Positions 27,157 through 36,028 of a stretch of 64,000 nt of DNA are shown piece after piece. The translations under genes and the position numbers were made by a program. The first letter of the stretch is position 1; the number at the start of each line of letters is the position of its first letter. The notes below the pieces were generated by a model that did not search any database, was not told the DNA's origin, and saw nothing but the letters and a program-made list of their open reading frames with translations. Source of the DNA: Microlunatus lacustris (GTDB taxonomy: Bacteria > Actinomycetota > Actinomycetes > Propionibacteriales > Propionibacteriaceae); contig BAAAJN010000002.1 of NCBI GenBank assembly GCA_039527025.1, positions 248,001 to 312,000 on the forward strand, written 5' to 3'.

Positions 27157-28188
27157 TCAGGGGACGAGCGCGACCTTCCCGGAGCGACCGGCGTCGGCGA
27201 GGGCGTAGGCGGCGTCGGCCTCGGCGAGGGGGAAGGTGTCGGAGACGACGACCTCGGGGTGGAGATCCCAGAAGGGGAGGCGCTCGACGAGCTCACGCAT
27301 GTGCTCGAGGCTGGTCACCCAGGAGCCGATGATCGTGATCGAGGGGTGGATGAGGGTCGGGCTGACCTCGGGCACCCGCATCCCGTTCCCCTCGCCGACC
27401 AGGACGACACGTCCGCGGGAGCGGACCAGGGAGAGGGCGCTGCTGCGACCGGGCTCGCTGCCGGAGCAGTCGATGGCGACGTGGGCGCCCCCGCCGAGGA
27501 GGGCTCTGGCCTCCTCAACCTGGTCAGGCGCGCAGGCGGCGTCGACGGCGCCGAGCCGGACGGCGAGGTCACGCCGTTCCGGGCTGGGGTCCAACCCGAC
27601 GCGGGGGGTGGCGCCGAGCTTGCCCCCGAGCAGGCCGGCGGCCAGGCCGACCGGTCCGAGACCGACGACGGCGAGGGCGTCGCGGCCACTCACCTGGGAG
27701 CGGAGCAGGCCCTCGTAGGCGGTGCCGAACCCGCAGGCGACGCAGGCGCCGTCGAGGAAGGTCAAGAAGTCGGGCAGCACGATGCAGTCCCGCTCCTCGG
27801 CCAGGATCAGGTCGCCGTGGCCGCCGTCGCGCTGCCAGCCGTAGGCGGCGCGGCGGGGCGAGGAGCAGCTGATCTGGTAGCCGCGGACGCAGTCGTCGCA
27901 CTGACCGCAACCGCTGATGTGGTAGACGCACACCCGGTCTCCCACCTCCAGGCGGACGGCCCCCGGACCGACGGCCACCACCTCCCCGGCCGGCTCGTGA
28001 CCGGCGACGACGCCCTGGTACATCTCCGCCGGATCGCCCTGGAGGTGCTCGCGGTAGATGGCGCGGATGTCGGACCCGCAGATGGTGGAAGCCTTCATCG
28101 CGAGCAGGACCTGACCGGGTCCGGGCTCGGGATCGGGCAGCTCCACGACCTCGGTGGTGGAGTTGCCGGGCAGGAAGACACCGCGCAT
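27157..28188 (-). CDS. Zinc-dependent sorbitol/threonine-type dehydrogenase
   Basis: 343 residues. MDR family again but of a different branch: STICGSDIRAIYREH, GHEPAGEVVAVG, a structural-zinc region CGQCDDCVRGYQISC, and GLGPVGLAAGLLG. The GSD motif and the C-terminal half resemble polyol, threonine and scyllo-inosose dehydrogenases rather than the CAD branch at 24.8 kb. It should oxidise a secondary alcohol with NAD in the cytosol; the substrate cannot be read from sequence. It follows the unknown-function gene at 28256-29662 by 67 bp and may share its transcript. Confidence 0.87.
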   Translation of the reverse strand: MRGVFLPGNSTTEVVELPDPEPGPGQVLLAMKASTICGSDIRAIYREHLQGDPAEMYQGVVAGHEPAGEVVAVGPGAVRLEVGDRVCVYHISGCGQCDDCVRGYQISCSSPRRAAYGWQRDGGHGDLILAEERDCIVLPDFLTFLDGACVACGFGTAYEGLLRSQVSGRDALAVVGLGPVGLAAGLLGGKLGATPRVGLDPSPERRDLAVRLGAVDAACAPDQVEEARALLGGGAHVAIDCSGSEPGRSSALSLVRSRGRVVLVGEGNGMRVPEVSPTLIHPSITIIGSWVTSLEHMRELVERLPFWDLHPEVVVSDTFPLAEADAAYALADAGRSGKVALVP

Positions 28189-28255
28189 GTTCTGGACCTC
28201 AGCTGCTTCGTTCGTCAGGTGGTGGGGGGTTCGGGCGGACCGCGGTGGGACCTGC

Positions 28256-29662
28256 TCAGGTGCCCGGGTCGCGGTACCCGAAGAAGGACCGCCTCTTGAT
28301 GAGTTCCGCGACGGCGGCCGGCACCATGGGTTCCCACGCGGCGTCCCCGCAGCCGATCCGGCGCAGCACGTCGCGGGACAGGATCGGCAGGTACTCAGGC
28401 TTGAACTGGTCGAGGTGGACGAAGCTGCCGCGCTGGGCCAGGTAGTCGAAGAGCAGCTGGGTGCCGGGACCGACGTCGAGGTCCTCCACGGTGACGACTG
28501 CACCGTCCTCCACCCGGCGCATCGGGTAGACGAACAGCTTGAGGTCGTTCTTGAACAGCCGGCCCAGGCTCTCGAGGAGCCCGCCCTGCAGCTGGGTGTG
28601 GTTGGCCTCGTCGAACAGGTCGGCCAGGCTGGGCACGCCCATCACGATCCCGATCCGCTCGGTCGTCCGGGCGGCGAGGTACTGGGCGAGCCGGTTGTAC
28701 TCGAAGTAGTCGGAGATCAGGACCGTCATCCCGCACGCCGCGAGCAGGTCGGCCCGCGCGAGGAAGTCCCGACGGTCGACGGTCCCCCCGGCCAGCAGGT
28801 TGCGCATCGAGAGCTCGGCCAGGGCCAGGACGGGCTTGCCCGCGACGGCCGGGTCCTGCTGGAACTTCTCGCGCGCGCAGTCGAGCATGTCGATGTTCAC
28901 CACGGTGGGCGGTCGGAAGCTGCCGCGCTCGACGAGGACGGCGTGCTTGCGCAGCACCTCGCTCGGCTGCAGGACCTCGCGGTCCGGGCCGAACATCGCC
29001 ACGCCCGACAGCCCCAGGCGGACCAGCTCCAGCGCCATCAGCCGGTTGTCCACGTGCCGGAACTCGATCCCCTTGAACTGGATCATGTCGATCTCGATGC
29101 GTCCGGTGGACAGCCGGTCCAGCAGGCTCTGGACGATCTCCTCGGGCTCGTGGCGCTCGAAGAACGCGGCGTGCAGCAGGTTCACCCCGACGATGCCGAG
29201 GGCCTCCTGCTGGAGGCCGGCGTCGTCGTCGAGCATCCGCACGTGGACGACGATCTGGTTCGGCTCGTCCATCGGGTGGGCCTGGAAGCGGACCCCCATC
29301 CAGCCGTGGCACTCGTTCCCGCCGGCGTAGCTGCGGGCGACCACCGTGTCGGCGAAGGCGAAGAAGCATGTGTCGTCACCCCGGCTCTGGGAGAGCCGGT
29401 CCACGTTGAGGTCCAGCTCGTGGTCGAGCATCGCCTGCAGCCGGCCCAGGGAGACGTAGCGCTGGGACTTGCCGTAGACGGCGTCGGAGACCGCCATGTC
29501 GTACGCCGACATCGACTTGGCGATGGTGCCCGCGGCCCCGCCGGCGCGGAAGAACCAGCGGGCCACCTCCTGACCGGCGCCGATCTCGGCGACCGTCCCG
29601 TACCAGCGCGGGTCGAGGTTGATCCTCAGGGCCTTCTGCAGCGTGTCCCCAGCCATCTCCAT
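28256..29662 (-). CDS. Conserved protein of unknown function (often mislabelled TonB-dependent receptor)
   Basis: 468 residues from ATG 29662 with AGGA upstream; a second ATG two codons on is too close to a ribosome site. It carries the strongly conserved N-terminal motif INLDPRWYGTVAEIGAGQEV, then ARWFF, AGGAAGTIAKSMSAYDM and SDAVYGKSQRYVS, and ends in RRSFFGYRDPGT. From memory, close relatives occur across actinobacteria and cyanobacteria under database labels such as TonB-dependent receptor or nicotinate-nucleotide adenylyltransferase. Neither fits: there is no signal peptide, beta-barrel or adenylyltransferase motif. It looks like a soluble cytosolic protein. Function unknown. Confidence 0.75.
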   Translation of the reverse strand: MEMAGDTLQKALRINLDPRWYGTVAEIGAGQEVARWFFRAGGAAGTIAKSMSAYDMAVSDAVYGKSQRYVSLGRLQAMLDHELDLNVDRLSQSRGDDTCFFAFADTVVARSYAGGNECHGWMGVRFQAHPMDEPNQIVVHVRMLDDDAGLQQEALGIVGVNLLHAAFFERHEPEEIVQSLLDRLSTGRIEIDMIQFKGIEFRHVDNRLMALELVRLGLSGVAMFGPDREVLQPSEVLRKHAVLVERGSFRPPTVVNIDMLDCAREKFQQDPAVAGKPVLALAELSMRNLLAGGTVDRRDFLARADLLAACGMTVLISDYFEYNRLAQYLAARTTERIGIVMGVPSLADLFDEANHTQLQGGLLESLGRLFKNDLKLFVYPMRRVEDGAVVTVEDLDVGPGTQLLFDYLAQRGSFVHLDQFKPEYLPILSRDVLRRIGCGDAAWEPMVPAAVAELIKRRSFFGYRDPGT

Positions 29663-29895
29663 GGGGTCATCCTGGTGGGTCCGCCCCCCGTCGGGGAACG
29701 GCCCTCCCCCGACCGCGGTCACCGGGCCCCCCGACGGCCCGCCTGCTCGGGCCTCCAGGCCACCTCCGACCCCCCGGACACGGGGCTTCTGCCCGGTGTC
29801 CGCCGCGCGCTGCGCCCCGCGTACGGCTCCTCGGGTGTGCGGAGGATCTGGCGGCTCGCTCGCGGGCCCTCCTCGAGGGCCTTATCTTGTACCCC

Positions 29896-31704
29896 GTGCA
29901 TCAGCTCCCGCCCGAGATCCCGGGCCTCTCCGAGTGGCAGCCGCTGGCCCGCGGCGGCTTCTCGGCGGTGTGGCGGGCGCGGCAGGAGACTCTGGACCGC
30001 CTGGTAGCGGTGAAGGTGGACGAGCGGACGCTGGACAGCGATGCCGAGCGGCGGCGGTTCCTCGGTGAGGCGCGGGCGGCGGGAAACCTCTCCGGCCATC
30101 CCGGGATCGTCACGGTGCACGACGCCGGCATCCTGGCCGACGGGCGTCCCTACCTCGTGATGAAGCTGTGCTCGGGAGGTTCGCTGACCCGCTGGCTCGA
30201 TCCGGAGAACCGGAAGAGCCCGGAGCAGATCCGGGGGGTCGGGGTCCGGATCGCCGATGCACTCGCGGCGACGCACGCCCAGGGCGTGCTGCACCGGGAC
30301 GTGAAGCCGGCCAACATCTTGATCGACAACTACGGCAACGCCGGCCTGGCCGACTTCGGCCTGGCCGCAGTGACCGAGCCGGGCTCCGCCGCCGCGATCA
30401 CCCCGGCCTACGCGGCTCCGGAGAGCCTCCGGGGTGAGCGGCCCACCGAGTCCGGCGACGTGTACCAGCTCGGGGCGACGCTGTACGCCCTGCTCAGCGG
30501 GCATCCACCCCGCGAGCCCCTCGGGACCCGCGTCTCCCTCGCCGACCTGGTGGAACGGCTCGACGAACCTGTTGAGCCGCTGCCCGGGGTCAACCAGGAC
30601 TTGATGCAGGTGCTGCTCGACAGCATGTCGCCCGACCCAGCGGACAGGCCTTCGGCCACGGAGCTCCGTGACCGGCTCGCCGCGGTCGATCTGACGGGCA
30701 GCACCCACGCTGCAGCGCTGACCCTCTCGCCACCCCCGCGCCGGCGTCGACTCGCCGTGACCATGCTGGTGACCGCCTTCGGCGCGGTGCTGGCCATCGC
30801 GCTGGCCGCCAGCGGGGTCTACCTGTACGAGATCGACCGCAGCGTGACGGCCAACATCACCCGTGGTCTCGAGCTCCCACCCGAGACGTCCACCGCTGGC
30901 GTGGCGCGACCCCAGAAGGAGCCCGACGCGGCCAAGGCTCTCGACTACCTGCTGATCGGTGAGGACGGCGGTGACCGCGCCGCCGACAGGGGCGGACCCA
31001 GCGACTCGGTCATGCTCCTGCACCTCAACGCAGCACGGGACCGCGCCTACGTGATCTCCGTCCCCCGCGACACCGAGGTCACCCTGCCGGGCCACGAGGA
31101 GAGGACCATCAACTACGCCTACTCGCTGGGCGGTGCACCGCTGGTGGTGCAGGCGGTGGAGCAGCTGACCGGCGTGCGGGTGGACCACGTGGCGACGATC
31201 AACTTCCAGGGCTTCGCGAACCTGACCCGAGACCTCGACGGAGTCCCGGTCAGGAACTCCCGGGCCTTCGTCGCCGGCGGCTACACCTTCCCCCAGGGGA
31301 CCATCACCCTGCAGGGTGATGCGGCCCTCGCCTTCGTCCGCGACAACCGAGCCGGCGAGCTCGTCCGCGCGGAGAACCAGCGGAACCTGCTCAAAGCCAT
31401 CCTGGCCAAGGGGCTCTCCGCCGACGTCGTCACCGATCCGCTGCGTTTCACGACGTTCATCGGCAACGCGGCCAAGCACGTCAAGCTGGACAACTCCCTG
31501 AGTGACTCCGAGCTGCGCTCGACGGCAGTGTCGTTGCGCCTCACACCGGGGGACATCAGACTCCTGTCGGTGCCGCTGGAAGATGGCCGTCCTACCCGCG
31601 CGAAACCGTACCGTCCCGTGCGCGAGGGACAGTTCAAGCAGTTCGCCTCGGCTCTCCGCACCGACACCATGGACGCCTACGTCGAGAAGCACGGCGAAGG
31701 CTGA
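29896..31704 (+). CDS. Ser/Thr protein kinase fused to an extracellular LytR-CpsA-Psr (LCP) domain
   Basis: 602 residues from GTG 29896, which follows TATCTT (29883-29888) by 7 nt. Residues 10-265 are a Hanks-type kinase: GGFSAVWRA loop, VAVK (Lys40), HRDVKPANIL (133-142), DFGLA (153-157) and TPAYAAPE. Residues 286-310 form one membrane helix after a PRRRR anchor. Residues 345-510 are an LCP domain: YLLIGEDGG, PSDSVMLLHL, SVPRDTEV, TINYAYSLGG and RAENQRNLLKAIL. LCP enzymes attach glycopolymers to peptidoglycan outside the membrane. The protein would thus couple a cytosolic kinase to wall assembly. Domain calls are firm; the joint role is inference. Confidence 0.9.
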   Translation: MHQLPPEIPGLSEWQPLARGGFSAVWRARQETLDRLVAVKVDERTLDSDAERRRFLGEARAAGNLSGHPGIVTVHDAGILADGRPYLVMKLCSGGSLTRWLDPENRKSPEQIRGVGVRIADALAATHAQGVLHRDVKPANILIDNYGNAGLADFGLAAVTEPGSAAAITPAYAAPESLRGERPTESGDVYQLGATLYALLSGHPPREPLGTRVSLADLVERLDEPVEPLPGVNQDLMQVLLDSMSPDPADRPSATELRDRLAAVDLTGSTHAAALTLSPPPRRRRLAVTMLVTAFGAVLAIALAASGVYLYEIDRSVTANITRGLELPPETSTAGVARPQKEPDAAKALDYLLIGEDGGDRAADRGGPSDSVMLLHLNAARDRAYVISVPRDTEVTLPGHEERTINYAYSLGGAPLVVQAVEQLTGVRVDHVATINFQGFANLTRDLDGVPVRNSRAFVAGGYTFPQGTITLQGDAALAFVRDNRAGELVRAENQRNLLKAILAKGLSADVVTDPLRFTTFIGNAAKHVKLDNSLSDSELRSTAVSLRLTPGDIRLLSVPLEDGRPTRAKPYRPVREGQFKQFASALRTDTMDAYVEKHGEG

Positions 31705-32077
31705 TCCGGCCCCGGTCGAGTCGCTCACTCCGCCGGGCGCGGCTGGCTTCCTCCCGGTCGAGCCGGAGCGCCTCGTGCGCCAGCTCAGGCCTCCTCGGAC
31801 CCGGCGTGGGAGCACACGGTCGGCCTGCGGCGGCTGACCGGCGAGGCAATCCGCGCGCTCCACGTCGCCTCGCCGATCCGGGCTGACCGCGAGACTGCCT
31901 GAACGGGCGCCCTGGTGGCGAGCCGTGCCGACGACGCACCGGCCCGGCCCCCTGTGGGGGCCGGGCCGGAATCGGGCGTCTCACCCGTGTCCACGAGCGT
32001 CAGGGGAAGAGGTCATGTCCGACGGCCGGGCCGCCTTCTCCTGCAGCTCGGCGCGACGACCGGTGCGGCGCCGTCGG
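31705..32077. other. Intergenic stretch between convergent genes
   Basis: Apart from the terminator at 31939-31969 I see no coding motif or regulatory site here; the short open frames do not match any family I know. Confidence 0.5.
31939..31969. terminator. Bidirectional terminator between the kinase-LCP gene and nrdJ
   Basis: Perfect 14-bp GC-only stem (CCGGCCCGGCCCCC and complement) with a TGT loop, placed between two convergent genes. Confidence 0.8.
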
Positions 32078-34951
32078 TCAGCTGCAGCCGCTGGTGGAGC
32101 CGCAGCCCTCGCAGACGTAGCAGGAGCCGCTGGGCCGCATCTTCGTGCCGCAGGTCAGGCACAGCGGCGCGTCGACGCTGGTCCCGGTGAGTGACTCGAA
32201 CAGCTCGGAGGTGGTCCGGGCCGTCGCCGGCGCCGGTCGGGCCGTCGCCACCTCCGGCTCGTCGAGCAGGTCGGTGTCGACCTCGTCACCCGCGTCGTTC
32301 TTGAGCGACTCGGCCTCGGTGACGTCCTCCTCGGGCAGGTAGGAGCCGGTCTCGACCTGGCGCGCGCGCTCGGTGGCGGTGTAGATGCCCAGCTCGGCCC
32401 GCTCGTCGAAGGACAGGTAGTCCAGCGCCAGCCGGCGGAAGATGTAGTCCATGATCGACTGCGCCATCCGGATGTCGGCGTCGTCGGTCAGACCGGCCGG
32501 CTCGAACTTCAGGTTGGTGAACTTCTGCACGAAGGTCTCCAGCGGCACGCCGTACTGCAGCCCGATGGACACCGCGATCGAGAAGGCGTCCATCACCCCG
32601 GCCAGCGTCGAGCCCTGCTTGCCGAGCTTGAGGAACACCTCGCCGAGGCCGTCGTCAGGGTAGGAGCCCGACGTCATGTACCCCTCGGCCCCGCCCACGG
32701 AGAACGAGGTGGTGCGGCTCGGGCGGGACTTCGGCAGCCGGTTGCGGGTCGGCCGGTAGACGACCTTCTCGACCACGGTCGGCTCGACGGGGGCCGCCTC
32801 GACCGGCGCGGCCTCGGCCTTCTTGCCGCCGTCGCTCAGCGGCTGGCCGACCTTGCAGTTGTCGCGGTAGACCGCCAGCGCCTTGAGGCCGTACTTCCAG
32901 CCCTGCAGGTAGACGTCGGCGATCTCCTCGACGGTGGCCGTCTCGGGCAGGTTCACGGTCTTGGAGATGGCGCCGGACAGGAACGGCTGGGCAGCAGCCA
33001 TCATCCGGACGTGACCCATCGGCTTGATCGCCCGGGCGCCCATCGCGGTGTCGAACACCTCGTAGTGCTCCGTCTTCAGGCCCGGGGCGTCGATGACGTG
33101 ACCGTGCTCGGCGATGAACTCGACGATGGCCTCGACGGTCTCGGTCGCGTAGCCCATCCGGCGCAGCGCCCGCGGAATCGTCTGGTTGACGATCTGCATC
33201 GAGCCGCCGCCGACGAGCTTCTTGAACTTGACCAGCGAGAAGTCGGGTTCGATGCCGGTGGTGTCGCAGTCCATCATGAAGCCGATGGTCCCGGTGGGGG
33301 CCAGCACCGACGCCTGCGCGTTGCGGTAGCCGTTGGTCTCGCCGAGCTTGACCACGGCCTCCCAGGCCCGGGTCGCCCGCTGCTGCACGTGGGTGTCCAG
33401 TGAACCCACGGTGCGCAGCGAGTCGTTCGCGGCCTGGTGCTTGCGCATCACGCGCTTGTGCGCGTCGGCGTTGCGGGCGTAGCCGGCGTAGGGGCCGACG
33501 ATCGCGGCGAGCTCGGCCGAGCGCCGGTAGGACGTGCCGGTCATCAGCGAGGTGACCGCGGCGGCGAACGCGCGGCCGCCGTCGGAGTCGTAGCCGTGGC
33601 CGGTGGCCATCAGCAGCGCGCCGAGGTTGGCGTAGCCGATGCCCAGCTGGCGGAAGTCCCGCGTGGTCTGGCCGATCGCCTCGGTCGGGAAGTCGGCGAA
33701 GCAGATCGAGATGTCCATCGCGGTGATGATCAGCTCGACGGCCTGCTCGAACTTCTCCGCGTCGAACTGGTCGTCGTCGGTCAGGAACTTCAGCAGGTTC
33801 AGGCTGGCCAGGTTGCAGGAGGAGTTGTCCAGGCTCATGTACTCCGAGCAGGGGTTGGACGCGGTGATCCGGCCCGACTCCGGCGTGGTGTGCCAGTCGT
33901 TGATGGTGTCGTCGTACTGGATGCCCGGGTCGGCGCAGGCCCACGCGGCCTGGGCGATCTTGCCCCACAGCTCGCGGGCGTCGACGGTCTCGAGGACGCT
34001 GCCGTCGCTGCGGGCGCGCAGGCCGAAGGGCTTGCCGTCCTCGACGGCCCGCATGAACTCGTCGTTGACCCGGACGGAGTTGTTGGCGTTCTGGTACTGG
34101 ACCGAGGTGATGTCCTTGCCGCCGAGGTCCATGTCGAAGCCGGCGTCGCGCAGCGCGCGGATCTTGTTCTCCTCGCTGGCCTTGGTCTCGATGAACTCCT
34201 CGATGTCGGGGTGGTCCACGTCGAGGACGACCATCTTGGCGGCACGGCGGGTGGCCCCGCCGGACTTGATGGTGCCCGCGCTGGCGTCCGCACCGCGCAT
34301 GAAGGAGACCGGGCCCGAGGCGGTGCCGCCAGAGCTGAGCAGCTCCTTCGAGGAGCGGATCCGGGACAGGTTCAGGCCGGCGCCCGAACCACCCTTGAAG
34401 ATGAAGCCCTCCTCGCGGTACCAGTTCAGGATCGAGTCCATCGAGTCGTCGACGCTGAGGATGAAGCACGCGCTGACCTGCTGCGGGGACGGGGTGCCCA
34501 CGTTGAACCAGACCGGTGAGTTGAACGAGAAGTACTGGTGCAGCAGCATCCAGGTGATCTCGTGCTCGAAGACCTCCGCGTCGGCCGAGGTCGCGAAGTA
34601 GCCGTGCTCCTCGCCGGCCCGGCGGTAGGTGTGCACGACCCGGTCGATGAGCTGCCGCAGACCCTGCTCACGCTGCGGGGAGCCGAGCGCGCCGCGGAAG
34701 TACTTGGTGGTGACGATGGTGGAGGCGTTGACGCTCCAGAAGTCGGGGAACTCCACCGCCTTCTGCTCGAAGACGGTCTCGCCGGTCTTCCAGTTGGTCT
34801 GGACGACGTCGCGGCGCTCCCAGGTGACGTCGTCGTACGGGTGGACGCCCTCGGTGGTGAAGACGCGGTCGATGGTCAGGCCGGCGTTCTTGCCGCGGCC
34901 GGACCGCTTCGCGTCCGAGCGTCCGTTGGCCGGACGAGCGATGTCGGTCAT
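32078..34951 (-). CDS. nrdJ: Class II (B12-dependent) ribonucleoside-diphosphate reductase
   Basis: 957 residues. Class II signs: radical-site cysteines in SNPCSEYMSLDNSSCNLASL, the loop PFLSGAISKTVNLPETATV, MGHVRMMAA, and the C-terminal zinc/redox-type tail CLTCGTKMRPSGSCYVCEGC ending in SGCS. No NrdB subunit or ATP-cone is seen in the gene. It makes dNTP precursors with adenosylcobalamin, independently of oxygen. The ATG has AGGAAGG 7 nt upstream. nrdR lies 265 bp upstream on the same strand, the actinobacterial nrdR-nrdJ order. I find no B12-riboswitch box in that gap. Confidence 0.96.
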   Translation of the reverse strand: MTDIARPANGRSDAKRSGRGKNAGLTIDRVFTTEGVHPYDDVTWERRDVVQTNWKTGETVFEQKAVEFPDFWSVNASTIVTTKYFRGALGSPQREQGLRQLIDRVVHTYRRAGEEHGYFATSADAEVFEHEITWMLLHQYFSFNSPVWFNVGTPSPQQVSACFILSVDDSMDSILNWYREEGFIFKGGSGAGLNLSRIRSSKELLSSGGTASGPVSFMRGADASAGTIKSGGATRRAAKMVVLDVDHPDIEEFIETKASEENKIRALRDAGFDMDLGGKDITSVQYQNANNSVRVNDEFMRAVEDGKPFGLRARSDGSVLETVDARELWGKIAQAAWACADPGIQYDDTINDWHTTPESGRITASNPCSEYMSLDNSSCNLASLNLLKFLTDDDQFDAEKFEQAVELIITAMDISICFADFPTEAIGQTTRDFRQLGIGYANLGALLMATGHGYDSDGGRAFAAAVTSLMTGTSYRRSAELAAIVGPYAGYARNADAHKRVMRKHQAANDSLRTVGSLDTHVQQRATRAWEAVVKLGETNGYRNAQASVLAPTGTIGFMMDCDTTGIEPDFSLVKFKKLVGGGSMQIVNQTIPRALRRMGYATETVEAIVEFIAEHGHVIDAPGLKTEHYEVFDTAMGARAIKPMGHVRMMAAAQPFLSGAISKTVNLPETATVEEIADVYLQGWKYGLKALAVYRDNCKVGQPLSDGGKKAEAAPVEAAPVEPTVVEKVVYRPTRNRLPKSRPSRTTSFSVGGAEGYMTSGSYPDDGLGEVFLKLGKQGSTLAGVMDAFSIAVSIGLQYGVPLETFVQKFTNLKFEPAGLTDDADIRMAQSIMDYIFRRLALDYLSFDERAELGIYTATERARQVETGSYLPEEDVTEAESLKNDAGDEVDTDLLDEPEVATARPAPATARTTSELFESLTGTSVDAPLCLTCGTKMRPSGSCYVCEGCGSTSGCS

Positions 34952-35076
34952 GTGGTGCCTTCCTGTGCTGCCCGGCGTCGTGCCGGGCGGTGCTGACGGT
35001 GGGTTCCCCCGAGTGCGGTGGTCCTGAGGGACCGTGGTCGCCGGCGGGCGGCGGCCTGGTCGTGCGGTCTGGTGCC

Positions 35077-35104
35077 GTGCGGTGTTCGTCGTGCGGTGTT
35101 CGTC
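35077..35104. repeat. 14-bp tandem repeat in the nrdR-nrdJ gap
   Basis: GTGCGGTGTTCGTC occurs twice head to tail (35077-35090, 35091-35104), with a degenerate copy before (35062) and the first 6 bases of another after. No function is evident. Confidence 0.8.
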
Positions 35105-35182
35105 GTGCGGGGATGGCGGACGGGTGCCGCCGTGGTGGGACCGGGGCTGGGCCCACGCAGGCCTTCCCCGGCCACGCGAGCC

Positions 35183-35205
35183 CTGCCCCGGGGTTCGGGG
35201 GGCAG
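35183..35205 (-). terminator. Possible attenuating hairpin after nrdR
   Basis: CTGCCCC (35183-35189) pairs with GGGGCAG (35199-35205) a few bases past the nrdR stop. It could reduce read-through from nrdR into nrdJ. The stem is short, so this is tentative. Confidence 0.35.
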
Positions 35206-35216
35206 CGCCGGTGGCT

Positions 35217-35765
35217 CTACGGCGGGGCCTTGCGGCCCGGCGTCAACCGGTGCGGGGTGAACGAGCTGACCTTCTGGTCGGCTGCCGGGTCCGGGATCAG
35301 CGGCTCGATGCCGGTCGGGTCCTGCTCCACGCGGAGCAGGGCGATCTCGGCCTCGAAGTCGTCGACGGAGCGGAACTGCCGGTACACGCTGGCGAACCGG
35401 AGGTAGGCGACCTGGTCGAGGTCGCGGAGCGGCCCCAGGATGGCCACGCCGACCTCGTCGGCCGGCACCTCCGGCGAGCCCGAGGCCCGCAGGGTGTCCT
35501 CGACGACCTGGCCGAGCCGGGCGAGCTGGTCCTCGGTGACCGGTCGACCCTTGCAGGCCTTCCGGACGCCGCTGATCACCTTGTCGCGGGCGAAAGGCTC
35601 GACCACGCCGCTGCGCTTGACCACGACGAGCTGCATCTGCTCCACCGTGGTGAAGCGGCGCTCGCAGGTCGGGCACTGGCGGCGTCGGCGGATGCTGGAC
35701 CCGTCCTCCGCCGTCCGCGAGTCGAGGACCTTGGAGTCGTGGTGACGGCAGTAGGGGCAGAACAT
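35217..35765 (-). CDS. nrdR: Ribonucleotide reductase repressor NrdR
   Basis: 182 residues. It begins MFCPYCRHHDSKVLDSR, with the second zinc knuckle CPTCERRFTT, giving the N-terminal zinc ribbon; the ATP-cone follows (VVKRSGVVEPFARDKVISGV). NrdR binds dATP/ATP and represses nrd promoters. The length is slightly above the usual ~155 because of a tail after residue 150. Its own promoter region carries two 13-bp dyads 32 bp apart (35859-35903), so autoregulation is likely, along with control of nrdJ downstream. Confidence 0.96.
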   Translation of the reverse strand: MFCPYCRHHDSKVLDSRTAEDGSSIRRRRQCPTCERRFTTVEQMQLVVVKRSGVVEPFARDKVISGVRKACKGRPVTEDQLARLGQVVEDTLRASGSPEVPADEVGVAILGPLRDLDQVAYLRFASVYRQFRSVDDFEAEIALLRVEQDPTGIEPLIPDPAADQKVSSFTPHRLTPGRKAPP

Positions 35766-35858
35766 CCCGGACTCCTTCCGTTCCTCCCCCGGCGGCTGCT
35801 TGGGGACAACTCTGTGCAGGGCTTGTGGACCGTGCTGTGGATCGGTGTGGACCGTCAA

Positions 35859-35903
35859 CCACTACCTGTGGAGGAAGAACACCGGTGTAACTACTAGATG
35901 TAG
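35859..35903 (-). promoter_or_regulatory. Pair of NrdR-box-like dyads upstream of nrdR
   Basis: CCACTACCTGTGG (35859-35871) and CTACTAGATGTAG (35891-35903) each have 4-bp complementary arms around 5 bases, agree at 9 of 13 positions, and are offset by exactly 32 bp. NrdR boxes are known to come in pairs about three helical turns apart. Confidence 0.65.
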
Positions 35904-36028
35904 AGAGACTACGTCTGGCGGACCCCGACTGCAAGAGGCCTGACCACCGCGCGTGGCGACCCCCCGAGGGCCGGTCCGGGCAGGCCGGAGAGCCCGCCGG
36001 CGAGCTCGACGGGCACGTGGCAGGAGGG

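Noticed and set aside
24202..28299. 1365-codon plus-strand frame across TetR, ADH, hydrolase and dehydrogenase genes
   Set aside because: It runs through four well-supported genes in other frames and has no domain of its own.
34952..35216. Cobalamin riboswitch upstream of nrdJ
   Set aside because: No B12-box sequence or multi-helix core could be recognised on the minus strand.
35824..35872. Replication origin suggested by TGTGGA repeats
   Set aside because: Only four imperfect boxes and no dnaA, dnaN or AT-rich unwinding element nearby; kept only as a promoter observation.
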